64,000 bases of DNA. It comes from JAZGGS01 sp963714405 (GTDB taxonomy: Bacteria; Bacteroidota; Ignavibacteria; Ignavibacteriales; Ignavibacteriaceae). Below, one piece after another: positions 7,498 to 15,913 of the stretch (positions within the stretch are counted from its first letter, which is position 1; every line of letters starts with the position of its first letter). Location: the NCBI GenBank assembly GCA_963714405.1, contig CAVQOH010000002.1:1274628-1338627 (forward strand). The letters run 5' to 3'. Under the pieces are notes generated by a model. It was not told where the DNA came from and made no database searches. It saw nothing but the letters and a program-made list of their open reading frames with translations. Position numbers and translations under genes: made by a program.

Positions 7498-9987
7498 ATG
7501 GCTTCAGTTATATCAAAATATTTTTCCTGGCTTCAAAAAGGTGCTCCTGCAGGTGAAGTTGAACGATATCCGGAAATAGATAAAAACGGTGAAACTTCTG
7601 TGAAGGGAATTTTTATAGCAGGTGATCTAACTGGAATTCCGCTGCTTAAACTTGCGGCAGAAGGTGGTAAAAAAATAATTAGTACAATTATAAATGATGA
7701 GGTATTTAAAAAAAATAAGAATGAAAAAAATGATTCAGAAATTTTTGATGTAATAATAATTGGAGCTGGTCCTGCAGGAATATCTGCAGGATTGGAAGCA
7801 TCAAAACAAAATTTAAAATTTAAAATTTTAGAATCTGCGCAAAAGTTTAATACAATTGTAAACTTCCCTAGGGGAAAACCAATCTTTGCAGAACCAGTTG
7901 ATTATGATCAGCAATCAGCCTTAAAAATTAATGATGGTACAAAGGAATCACTTCTTAAAGAATTAGAAAACCAGATTAAAGATGTTGTTCTTCCGATTGA
8001 TGAAGGGATAACGGTTGAACGGATTGAAATGAAAAATGACCACTTCGAACTAATTACAAAAACAGAACATTATAAAGCATTAAGAATAATTTTAGCAATA
8101 GGAAAATCCGGCAATTCAAGGATGCTAAATGTTCCAGGTGAAAATTTCCCTAAAGTTTTTAATCGATTATTCGATCCTTCTGATGCAAAAGAACATGATG
8201 TTTTAGTTATTGGCGGCGGAGATTCTGCATTGGAAACTGCAATTGCTACTTCAGAATATGCAAATTCCGTTACACTTTCCTACAGGAAATCATCTTTTTC
8301 AAGACCAAAGGAGGGCAATGCTGAAAATTTAATGCAGCTGGTCTCTTCCGGTAAAATAACATTGTTGATGGAAAGTGAAGTAAATGAGATAAAGGAAAAC
8401 TCTGTTGTTCTTATTGATAAGGACAAAAGGAAAGTTGAATTAAACAATTCAATGGTTTTTACGATGATTGGCAGAGAACTTCCAGTCGAATTTTTCAAAC
8501 GCAGCAATATTAAAATGGAAGGAGAACTTTCCTTAACTGGTAAACTTCAATTCTTACTATTAATTCTTGTTGCAGGGATAATCTATTTTGGGAAAAGCAG
8601 TGCACTTTTTTATAAAGATATGTTTGGTAAAGTTGAATCATTTTCGGATGCTGTTGAATATGTTTTTACTGCAGAGTTTTGGGCTAAATTTATTTCTCTA
8701 CCTGGTATTTTTGTCTCAACTTTATCTTCCGATCAAGTTAAAATATGGAGTATTACAAAATATATTAATGCACCAATTGCATATTTATGCTTTGTGGCTG
8801 CAGTTCTGTTAGGTGTTTACCTGTTGATTAAATTCATTAAAGAAAATTATAAAATATTCTCCTTTGATTGGAAAACTTTTAAGTATGCGTACTTTATTTT
8901 AGTTGCAATCTTTTTTGCCTTAGTTTTCTTTAGCGGAAGATATTTTGGATTAAACGTTTTAGGTAAATCTCAATCTTTTTGGTACACTGGTCTTTATTCA
9001 CTTACAATATTGATTTTTGGTTTAAGAAGAATAAAGATAAAACCAACACGTTATATTAAACTTCAAACATGGTCATTAATATTAATTCAAGCTTTTCCGT
9101 TGTTCATCTTACCGGAATTTGTTTTTCCTGCACTAGGCAATGCAGGATTGCTTGGCAGCAGTAAAAGTTTTATTATGAACCAGGTATTTCCAAATGAAAG
9201 TTATTGGAGAAGTTATGGTTTTATTTTAGCGTGGCCTTTAAATTTTTCAAATCTATATAATTCAAATATTACAACCTTTTGGTTGTTGTTCAGTTTGTTT
9301 CAAACATTTGTTTTTATACCATTTATTGTCTACAAATACGGAAAAGGTGCTTATTGCGGATGGATTTGTTCCTGCGGTGCGATGGCAGAGACCTTAGGTG
9401 ATGAATACAGAACTTATGCACCACACGGCGCAAAAGCAAAAAAGTGGGAAAACTTCGGACAATGGGCTTTGCTTGTTGCTTTTATAATCACTGCATTAAA
9501 ATTAATTTCGATTCTTTACAATATTAATCTTCCAATTTTAAATGAAAAAGTTTCTTACACTGCAGATTTTCTTCATAAGTTTTATTACTTAGGTATTGAT
9601 GTAATATTTGCGGGAGTTCTTGGAGTTGGTGTTTATTTCTTTTTAAGCGGAAGAATCTGGTGCAGATTCGGCTGCCCGCTTGCGGCACTTATGCACATCT
9701 ACACAAAATTTTCTAAGTACAGAATATTTTCTGAAAAGAAAAAATGTATTTCATGTAACATCTGTACAAAAGTCTGTCATATGGGTATTGATGTAATGAA
9801 TTTTGCAAATAAAGGAATTCCAATGAACGATGTTGAATGTGTACGCTGTTCTGCATGTGTTGTAAATTGCCCCACTCAGGTTTTATCTTTTGGTGCCTTA
9901 GAAAAATCAGATGTTGATAATAATCTTTATAAAGAAGTTGAAATAAATTTAGAAAATAAATCTGCTAACTGGGGAAGCGGATTATGA
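7498..9987 (+). CDS. Permuted thioredoxin-reductase-like flavoprotein fused to NapH-type membrane polyferredoxin
   Basis: An 829-residue fusion. Residues 37-60 hold a FAD-closing motif (GIFIAGDLTGIPLLKLAAEG) that normally ends a thioredoxin-reductase-like protein. Then come the FAD Rossmann motif GAGPAG (89-94) and the NAD(P)H motif GGGDSA (239-244), and at ~345, where the closing motif is expected, a membrane domain starts instead. The membrane part has about seven helices and NapH/CcoG-like cysteine motifs (YCGWICSCG, GRIWCRFGCPL). Two [4Fe-4S] motifs follow near the C-terminus (CISCNICTKVCHMG and CVRCSACVVNCP). The layout suggests electron flow between NAD(P)H, FAD, iron-sulfur clusters and a membrane or periplasmic partner. 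Direction and partner are unknown. No second gene follows closely except pgi at +36 bases. Confidence 0.88.
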   Translation: MASVISKYFSWLQKGAPAGEVERYPEIDKNGETSVKGIFIAGDLTGIPLLKLAAEGGKKIISTIINDEVFKKNKNEKNDSEIFDVIIIGAGPAGISAGLEASKQNLKFKILESAQKFNTIVNFPRGKPIFAEPVDYDQQSALKINDGTKESLLKELENQIKDVVLPIDEGITVERIEMKNDHFELITKTEHYKALRIILAIGKSGNSRMLNVPGENFPKVFNRLFDPSDAKEHDVLVIGGGDSALETAIATSEYANSVTLSYRKSSFSRPKEGNAENLMQLVSSGKITLLMESEVNEIKENSVVLIDKDKRKVELNNSMVFTMIGRELPVEFFKRSNIKMEGELSLTGKLQFLLLILVAGIIYFGKSSALFYKDMFGKVESFSDAVEYVFTAEFWAKFISLPGIFVSTLSSDQVKIWSITKYINAPIAYLCFVAAVLLGVYLLIKFIKENYKIFSFDWKTFKYAYFILVAIFFALVFFSGRYFGLNVLGKSQSFWYTGLYSLTILIFGLRRIKIKPTRYIKLQTWSLILIQAFPLFILPEFVFPALGNAGLLGSSKSFIMNQVFPNESYWRSYGFILAWPLNFSNLYNSNITTFWLLFSLFQTFVFIPFIVYKYGKGAYCGWICSCGAMAETLGDEYRTYAPHGAKAKKWENFGQWALLVAFIITALKLISILYNINLPILNEKVSYTADFLHKFYYLGIDVIFAGVLGVGVYFFLSGRIWCRFGCPLAALMHIYTKFSKYRIFSEKKKCISCNICTKVCHMGIDVMNFANKGIPMNDVECVRCSACVVNCPTQVLSFGALEKSDVDNNLYKEVEINLENKSANWGSGL

Positions 9988-10022
9988 ATCTCTTTACTTT
10001 ATCAGAAAGAAAGGAATAAAAA

Positions 10023-11702
10023 GTGAAGATAAACATTGTTGATTATTCAGAAAATGTTAATCAAACTATAGCAAAAATTAATAATGAAAATATTATCAAT
10101 CGGATCTGGAAGAAAGATCACACAGTCTGGCGAAGTGATCCATTCGAGATTTCTAACAGGTTAGGATGGTTGGATTGTATAGAAATAACCAGCAAATCAT
10201 TTAATGAAATCAATTCATTTGTAGATGAAATAAAAGCAGAAGGATTTACAAATGCGTTACTAATGGGAATGGGTGGCTCATCACTTGCACCGGAAGTTTT
10301 TAGGTTAACTTTTGGTGTTAAAGAAGGATATTTGGATTTATCCGTTATTGATAGCACTCACCCTGATGCAGTAAATGAAATGAATAATAAACTTGATAAA
10401 GGAAAAACCTTATTCATCGTTTCTACAAAATCGGGGGGAACTATCGAAACTATTTCATTTTTGAAATTCTTTTATACTGTAGCAGCAAAAAAGCTTGGAA
10501 AAGAAAAAGCGGGGAATCAGTTTATTGCCATAACAGATCCGGGAAGCGGATTGGAAAAGATGGCACAAGATCTGGGTTTTAGAAAAATATTTTTAAATGA
10601 TCCGAATATTGGCGGAAGATTTTCGGCTCTTTCATTATTTGGAATAGTTCCTGCAGCACTTATTGGAATTGAAATTGAAAAAGTTTTTTCAAAAGCATCG
10701 AAAGTAATTGATGAAAGTAAAAGTGATGATCTTCAAATTAATAAAAGCGCAAAACTTGGTGCAACAGTGGGAGCGCTTGCTAAAGAGGGTTTAGATAAAC
10801 TTACAATTATCACTTCGCCACAGTTAAAATATCTTGGCGGTTGGTTAGAACAGCTTGTTGCAGAAAGCACCGGTAAAGATGGTAAGGGAATTTTACCTGT
10901 AGATCTTGAATCTGTTTTAACTGCTGAAAATTATTGCAGTGACAGAGTTTTTATATATATAAGACTGAAAGCCGATTCGTTTTACAATGAAAAAGTGAAG
11001 GAGTTTATGAGCGCTGGATTTCCTTTAATTGAAATAGAATTAGAAGATATATACGAAATAGCAGGAGAATTTTTCAGATGGGAATTTGCTACGGCAATTG
11101 CAGGTTATGTTTTAGACGTTCAACCATTTGATCAGCCAAATGTTGAATCTGCAAAAATTGAAGCAAAAGCAATGATGAAAGAGTTTTCTGAAACTGGTAA
11201 ACTTCCCAGATTAAATCCTGTCTTAACAGAAAAAGGCATTACTGTTTTTGGTGATGTAAAATCAGAAAATTTAAATAGTGTCTTAATTGATTTCCTTTCC
11301 TCAACTGTCGAAGGTACAAGTTATGTTGCTTTACAAGCTTACTTAAAACCTGATGAAAAAACCTGGAGTGCATTACAGGAATTAAGATTTAAAATTCATT
11401 CTAAATATAAAATAGCTACCACACTTGGTTATGGTCCTCGATTTTTACATTCAACAGGGCAGTTGCACAAAGGTGATGGCGGAAACGGATTGTTTATTCA
11501 ACTAGCTGCAGATTGTGAGAATGATGCAACAATTCCAGAAAAAGCTGGAGAGGAAAAGTCTTCAATTACTTTTTATACATTAATAAATGCGCAAGCTTTG
11601 GGGGATAGACAAGCTTTGATTAATAATAACAGAAAAGTAATACAATTTCATCTTGGTAAAAACATCTCTGAAGGATTAAAAAAACTAGCAGAACTTATCT
11701 AA
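10023..11702 (+). CDS. pgi: Glucose-6-phosphate isomerase (PGI-domain protein)
   Basis: A 559-residue protein starting GTG at 10023 behind GAAAGGAA. It has the sugar isomerase (SIS) signatures of phosphoglucose isomerase: MGMGGSSLAPEV, STKSGGTIET (sugar-phosphate binding), GGRFSALS and GKDGKGILPV. The family interconverts glucose 6-phosphate and fructose 6-phosphate in the cytosol. The divergent sequence resembles the PGI half of bifunctional transaldolase-PGI proteins, and the C-terminal ~180 residues (LHSTGQLHKGDG, then IPEKAG) are typical of that subtype. No transaldolase domain is attached here. It follows the membrane oxidoreductase by 36 bases and may be cotranscribed. Confidence 0.9.
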   Translation: MKINIVDYSENVNQTIAKINNENIINRIWKKDHTVWRSDPFEISNRLGWLDCIEITSKSFNEINSFVDEIKAEGFTNALLMGMGGSSLAPEVFRLTFGVKEGYLDLSVIDSTHPDAVNEMNNKLDKGKTLFIVSTKSGGTIETISFLKFFYTVAAKKLGKEKAGNQFIAITDPGSGLEKMAQDLGFRKIFLNDPNIGGRFSALSLFGIVPAALIGIEIEKVFSKASKVIDESKSDDLQINKSAKLGATVGALAKEGLDKLTIITSPQLKYLGGWLEQLVAESTGKDGKGILPVDLESVLTAENYCSDRVFIYIRLKADSFYNEKVKEFMSAGFPLIEIELEDIYEIAGEFFRWEFATAIAGYVLDVQPFDQPNVESAKIEAKAMMKEFSETGKLPRLNPVLTEKGITVFGDVKSENLNSVLIDFLSSTVEGTSYVALQAYLKPDEKTWSALQELRFKIHSKYKIATTLGYGPRFLHSTGQLHKGDGGNGLFIQLAADCENDATIPEKAGEEKSSITFYTLINAQALGDRQALINNNRKVIQFHLGKNISEGLKKLAELI

Positions 11703-11721
11703 TCCTCTTTTTTTAAAAGAC

Positions 11722-11756
11722 TTGACAACTCTTTTGTTATATCGTATATTTACGAT
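11722..11756 (+). promoter_or_regulatory. arsR promoter with overlapping ArsR operator
   Basis: TTGACA (11722-11727) and TATATT (11745-11750) are spaced by 17 bases. The inverted repeat ATCGTA-TATT-TACGAT (11741-11756) covers the -10 element and the start site, exactly where an ArsR dimer would block RNA polymerase. The Shine-Dalgarno AAAGGAG (11764-11770) of arsR follows. Confidence 0.8.
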
Positions 11757-11777
11757 GAACGATAAAGGAGTTTATAA

Positions 11778-12095
11778 TTGGCAGCATCCAAATCAGCAGA
11801 ATTCGGTAAAGCAGAAATTGAAATTGCAGAGATTGCAAAAGCACTTGCACATCCTGCGAGAATAAAGATCCTAAAAATTCTTAATGAACTAAATTCCTGC
11901 ATGGTTGGCAGCATTGTAGATCTTCTTCCACTTTCACAATCCACAGTATCTCAGCATCTTAAAGAATTAAAAACAGCAGGTTTAATACAGGGAGAGATTG
12001 AAGGACCGAAAATTTGTTACTGTATAAATCCAAAAGTAATGGAAAAAGTAAAAAAGGAATTCAATAAATTATTTTCACAGGTTTGTAACTGTTAA
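11778..12095 (+). CDS. arsR: ArsR-family arsenite-responsive repressor
   Basis: A 105-residue winged-helix repressor, start TTG 11778 chosen because AAAGGAG ends seven bases upstream. The recognition helix region is LLPLSQSTVSQHLKELKTAGL, preceded by ALAHPARIKILKIL, both typical of ArsR/SmtB. The classical ELCVCDL metal loop is not intact (only NSCMVGSI). Paired cysteines occur near the C-terminus instead (ICYC and the terminal CNC), as in ArsR proteins that bind As(III) with C-terminal thiols. It heads arsR-arsM-arsC-acr3 and has an inverted repeat over its own promoter, so autoregulation and arsenite induction are likely. Confidence 0.93.
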   Translation: MAASKSAEFGKAEIEIAEIAKALAHPARIKILKILNELNSCMVGSIVDLLPLSQSTVSQHLKELKTAGLIQGEIEGPKICYCINPKVMEKVKKEFNKLFSQVCNC

Positions 12096-12110
12096 GGAAA
12101 GGAAGTTTTT

Positions 12111-12917
12111 ATGAAAAACAATGATGATATAAAACAAGTTGTAAAGGAAAAGTATGGTGAGATTGCCGTAAGCTCTTCATCCTGTTGCGGTCCAACTTCA
12201 TGCTGCGGCCCATCAAAAAAAGTTGTTGATTATACAATCTTTCAGGATGATTACACCAAACTGGAAGGATATGTAGCTGATGCTGATCTTGGCTTGGGAT
12301 GCGGTCTTCCCACTGAATTTGCAGGAATTAAAAAGGGTGATACTGTTGTTGATCTTGGCAGCGGTGCCGGGAATGATGTTTTTGTGGCACGTGCTCTTAC
12401 CGGTGAGAACGGTAAAGTCATCGGTTTGGATTTTACTCAGGAGATGATTGATAAAGCAAATACAAATAAACAAAAAGTTGGATTTGAAAATATTGAATTC
12501 AAACTGGGTGAAATTGAAAATATGCCGATTGAAGATAATTCAACTGATGTTGTAGTAAGTAATTGTGTTTTAAATTTAGTTCCTGATAAACAAAAGGCTT
12601 TCAACGAGATTTATCGGATTTTAAAACCAGGTGCTCATTTCTGCGTTTCTGATATCGTACTTGATGGAGAATTACCTGATGGATTAAAAAATGCAGCAGC
12701 TATGTATGCAGGATGTGTTTCGGGAGCTTTACAAAAAGAAGATTATATAAGTGCGATTAAAAATGCCGGATTTACAGACGTTGATATAAAAAAATCAAAA
12801 ACAATTGAACTACCTGAAAATATTTTGAAAAAATATTTAAGCGATGAAGGGATTAAACTTTACCATGAAAATGTTCAGGGAATTTACAGTATAACAGTAG
12901 TTGGCAATAAAAATTGA
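12111..12917 (+). CDS. arsM: Arsenite S-adenosylmethionine methyltransferase
   Basis: A 268-residue SAM-dependent methyltransferase that converts As(III) to methylated arsenicals. Motif I is VVDLGSGAGNDVFVA (residues ~79-93), and the three ArsM cysteines are present: Cys64 in LGLGCGLP, Cys152 in SNCVLN and Cys202 in AGCVSGA. The N-terminus carries two extra vicinal pairs (SSCCGP and TSCCGP) that may help bind arsenic. ATG 12111 follows AAGGAAAGGAAG. It lies 15 bases after arsR and 16 before arsC, clearly one operon. Its product could also feed the arsenosugar enzymes encoded at 17.9-19.3 kb. Confidence 0.95.
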   Translation: MKNNDDIKQVVKEKYGEIAVSSSSCCGPTSCCGPSKKVVDYTIFQDDYTKLEGYVADADLGLGCGLPTEFAGIKKGDTVVDLGSGAGNDVFVARALTGENGKVIGLDFTQEMIDKANTNKQKVGFENIEFKLGEIENMPIEDNSTDVVVSNCVLNLVPDKQKAFNEIYRILKPGAHFCVSDIVLDGELPDGLKNAAAMYAGCVSGALQKEDYISAIKNAGFTDVDIKKSKTIELPENILKKYLSDEGIKLYHENVQGIYSITVVGNKN

Positions 12918-12933
12918 TGAAAAGGAAACAAAA

Positions 12934-13353
12934 ATGAGAGTGCTACTTCTCTGTACTGGTAATTCCTGCAGAAGCCAGATGGCAGAAGGTTATTTAAAAT
13001 TTCTTGATGAAAATCTTGAAGTTTATTCTGCGGGAACGAAACCTGCTGATAAAGTAAATCCTTTTGCAGTAAAGGCAATGAATGAAATTGGAATTGATAT
13101 TAACAATGGAGAACCGCAGGATGTTAGCCAATATATAAACGATTCCTTTGATTATGTAATAACTGTCTGTGATAATGCAAAAGAAACCTGCCCAGTTTTT
13201 ACCGGGAATGTAAAATATAATCTGCATATAGGCTTTGACGATCCTGCGGATGCAACAGGAAACGAAGATGAAATCATGACAGTTTACAGAAGGGTAAGAG
13301 ATGAAATAAGAGAACAGTTTAGTAATTTCTACAGATCGGAAATAGCTGGATAA
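12934..13353 (+). CDS. arsC: Arsenate reductase, low-molecular-weight phosphatase family (thioredoxin-linked type)
   Basis: About 139 residues, starting at ATG 12934 behind AAAAGGAAACA; a TTG at 12901 upstream in frame is rejected because it overlaps arsM and spoils the domain start. It reduces As(V) to As(III) in the cytosol. The active-site loop is C7-TGNSC-R13 (CX5R) and the relay pair is Cys79 and Cys86 (TVCDNAKETCP), the three-cysteine cascade of the thioredoxin-coupled ArsC type. The catalytic acid is in FDDPADATG. Third gene of the ars operon. Confidence 0.95.
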   Translation: MRVLLLCTGNSCRSQMAEGYLKFLDENLEVYSAGTKPADKVNPFAVKAMNEIGIDINNGEPQDVSQYINDSFDYVITVCDNAKETCPVFTGNVKYNLHIGFDDPADATGNEDEIMTVYRRVRDEIREQFSNFYRSEIAG

Positions 13354-13401
13354 TGAAAAATTTATTTTACTACTCTTGATAATGAATAAAGGGGAAAATT
13401 A

Positions 13402-14454
13402 ATGTCACCTTCAAAATCAAAGTTAAAATTTTTAGATCGCTATTTAACATTGTGGATATTCCTGGCAATGTTTATAGGAGTTTTCTCGGGATATCTGTTA
13501 CCACAAATAGTGGATTTTTGGGATCAATTTCAAGCTGGCACAACAAATATTCCTATAGCAATCGGTTTAATACTAATGATGTATCCTCCGCTTGCCAAGG
13601 TAAAGTATGAAGAGCTCGGTAAGGTTTTCCGCGATTGGAAAATTTTATTCCTATCCCTTATCCAAAACTGGATAATAGGACCAATATTAATGTTCTTCCT
13701 GGCAATCCTGCTTCTAAGTGATTTACCGAGTTATATGTACGGATTAATTTTGATAGGACTTGCAAGATGTATTGCTATGGTAATTGTGTGGAATGAATTA
13801 GCTAAAGGTGATTCAGAATATGCAGCAGGATTAGTTGCATTTAATTCAATATTCCAGGTTCTATTCTTTTCTATCTATGCTTACGTTTTCATTACTATTT
13901 TGCCAACCTGGTTTGGGTTGAAGGGGACAACTGTTGAAATAACAATTGGACAAATTGCTGAGAGTGTATTCATCTATCTTGGCATTCCATTTTTGGCAGG
14001 AATTATTACACGCTTTACATTAATAAAATTGAAAGATAAAACCTGGTATCATACAAAGTTCATTCCCAGAATTAGCCCAATTACATTAATTGCATTACTC
14101 TTCACGATTGTTGTAATGTTTTCACTAAAAGGTGAGTTTATAGTTGAACTTCCGTTAGATGTTGTTAGGATTGCAGTTCCTCTTCTTATATATTTTGTGT
14201 TGATGTTTCTCTTTTCGTTCTATATGAGTAAAAAAGTTGGCGCCAATTATGAAAAATCCGCAACATTATCCTTTACAGCAGCCAGTAACAATTTTGAGCT
14301 TGCTATTGCCGTTGCTATTGCAGTATTTGGAATAAACAGCGGAGAAGCATTTGCGGCGGTCATTGGTCCTTTGGTAGAAGTTCCTGTACTTATAAGTTTA
14401 GTGAATGTTTCTTTCTGGATTAAGAAGAAATACTATACACCAGCGATCAAATAA
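13402..14454 (+). CDS. acr3: ACR3-type arsenite efflux permease
   Basis: A 350-residue inner-membrane protein with ten hydrophobic helices that exports As(III) using the proton gradient. The ACR3 signature GLARCIAMVIVWNELAKG supplies the essential cysteine (Cys123) and a conserved glutamate (Glu132). The second signature region is SFTAASNNFELAIAVAIAVFG. The Shine-Dalgarno GGGGAAAA precedes the ATG. It closes the ars operon 48 bases after arsC. Confidence 0.95.
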   Translation: MSPSKSKLKFLDRYLTLWIFLAMFIGVFSGYLLPQIVDFWDQFQAGTTNIPIAIGLILMMYPPLAKVKYEELGKVFRDWKILFLSLIQNWIIGPILMFFLAILLLSDLPSYMYGLILIGLARCIAMVIVWNELAKGDSEYAAGLVAFNSIFQVLFFSIYAYVFITILPTWFGLKGTTVEITIGQIAESVFIYLGIPFLAGIITRFTLIKLKDKTWYHTKFIPRISPITLIALLFTIVVMFSLKGEFIVELPLDVVRIAVPLLIYFVLMFLFSFYMSKKVGANYEKSATLSFTAASNNFELAIAVAIAVFGINSGEAFAAVIGPLVEVPVLISLVNVSFWIKKKYYTPAIK

Positions 14455-14515
14455 AAATTTTAGTTTTGATTCTAATCAACTATATTAAAAATGAATTATC
14501 ATTTTATTGGTCTTT

Positions 14516-15451
14516 ATGCCTTTCAAAATTGAACTGATTAACGAAAAATCATTTGAAATATCTGAAGATCAAACGATTCTTCAGGCATCACTTAAAGCTG
14601 GAATCGCTCATTATCATGCCTGCGGAGGAAAAGCTCGCTGCTCAACCTGCAGGATTGTTGTGCAGGAAGGAGAAGAAAAACTTTCCGTACCAAATAAAGC
14701 AGAACTTAAATTAAAAAAGCAAAAAAATTTTCCTCATAATGTACGGCTTGCCTGCCAGACTAAAGTTATTGCTAATGATGTTAAATTCCAGAGAATAATT
14801 AAAGATGAAGCAGATCTTGATCTTTATGTTTATGGTAAATCATCGGAAACTTTTCAAAGCATTGGTGATGAAAAGCAAATGGCGCTTTTGTTTTTGGATA
14901 TAAGAAACTTTACACCATTTATTGAAAAACATCTTCCCTTTGATGTAATTCATATTATAAGAAGGTTAAATTCTCTTTTTAATGAAGTTATAAATAACAA
15001 TAACGGTAAAATAATTGAATATACTGGTGATGGTATTTATGCTGTGTTTGGATTTGAAGAGCAAATTGATGAAGCAATAAACAATGCATTCAATTCTGCA
15101 CAGCAGGTTCTTTCTTCTCTAACAGTTTTTAACAAAAACTATATTGAAAAATATTTTGATTTTAAAATTGATGCAGGGATTGGTTTGCATGCCGGAAAAG
15201 TGATAGTTGGTAAAATTGGTGATACGGAATTGAATCAGTATACTGTTATGGGGTTTCCGGTTAATATTGCATCAAGATTGGAATCATTAACAAGAGAATT
15301 AAATAATAATCTTATTGTTTCGGAACATGTTTTTAATATGCTAAATGATAAAACTAATTCTGCTGAGCAAAAGCAAATTAATCTTAAAGGAGTGAGTGAA
15401 CCATTTTTTGTAAGATTAATGGGAAAACCTTTTGAGGAAATAAATTCATAA
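14516..15451 (+). CDS. 2Fe-2S ferredoxin-class III nucleotidyl cyclase fusion
   Basis: About 311 residues from ATG 14516; a TTG at 14507 adds three residues and is less likely. The N-terminal ~95 residues are a plant-type [2Fe-2S] ferredoxin (HACGGKARCSTCRIVV, then LACQT). The rest is a class III cyclase: the metal aspartates lie in FLDIRNF and YTGDGIYAVFG, and the transition-state Asn and Arg in PVNIASRL. The two base-selecting positions are unusual. The Lys expected before the GD motif is Glu (IEYTGDG), and the Asp expected in the YTxxGD segment is Phe (VMGFPVN), so adenine specificity is doubtful. The fusion suggests redox control of a cyclic nucleotide. It follows acr3 by ~60 bases, but a link to arsenic is unproven. 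Confidence 0.9.
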   Translation: MPFKIELINEKSFEISEDQTILQASLKAGIAHYHACGGKARCSTCRIVVQEGEEKLSVPNKAELKLKKQKNFPHNVRLACQTKVIANDVKFQRIIKDEADLDLYVYGKSSETFQSIGDEKQMALLFLDIRNFTPFIEKHLPFDVIHIIRRLNSLFNEVINNNNGKIIEYTGDGIYAVFGFEEQIDEAINNAFNSAQQVLSSLTVFNKNYIEKYFDFKIDAGIGLHAGKVIVGKIGDTELNQYTVMGFPVNIASRLESLTRELNNNLIVSEHVFNMLNDKTNSAEQKQINLKGVSEPFFVRLMGKPFEEINS

Positions 15452-15457
15452 AACATT

Positions 15458-15763
15458 TCACACATAGTAATCAACCTTGCAACCGCAGCCATCCCACATT
15501 CGATCATATATTTCCAGCCTGTTTTTTATAAATTCTTCAGCAGCTTTTTTATTCGGCATTAATCTTAAAATCAACTCGTTCTTATTACTTTTTTCCTGTA
15601 TCAACAACTTATCACTTAATTTTAACAATCTAATCACATCAGAAATATGTGTTTCCCTTTCTTCAATTATTTTAGCAGCAGAAAGAAGCTTTTTTAAATC
15701 TTCATCAGATATAATAATATAATTTTTTCCATCTAATTTTTTAATAATCTCAAAAGATTCCAT
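15458..15763 (-). CDS. Small hypothetical protein with C-terminal Cys-x-Cys
   Basis: About 101 residues from ATG 15763, with a TTG at 15772 as alternative start; no clear Shine-Dalgarno. The predicted helices are charged and soluble (IIISDEDLKKLLSAAKIIEE), with no signal peptide or membrane segment. The C-terminus reads MWDGCGCKVDYYV, and the two cysteines might bind metal. It converges with the ferredoxin-cyclase gene, seven bases apart. No family was recognised. Confidence 0.5.
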   Translation of the reverse strand: MESFEIIKKLDGKNYIIISDEDLKKLLSAAKIIEERETHISDVIRLLKLSDKLLIQEKSNKNELILRLMPNKKAAEEFIKNRLEIYDRMWDGCGCKVDYYV

Positions 15764-15913
15764 TATTTTCAAATAGTTGTGGTAAATAACTTGATTGTTG
15801 GATGAAGGAAACTTAAATCTGTTTCAGAAAACAGAAGTTTTATTTGATTAATTTTACAGTAAAGAAATAAATTGTCGTAAATATCTATTAACTTAAAATC
15901 CTTAGGTGTAAAT

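Noticed and set aside
14516..15451. Reading the cyclase as a GGDEF diguanylate cyclase
   Set aside because: No GGDEF or EAL motif; the metal and transition-state residues match class III nucleotidyl cyclases.
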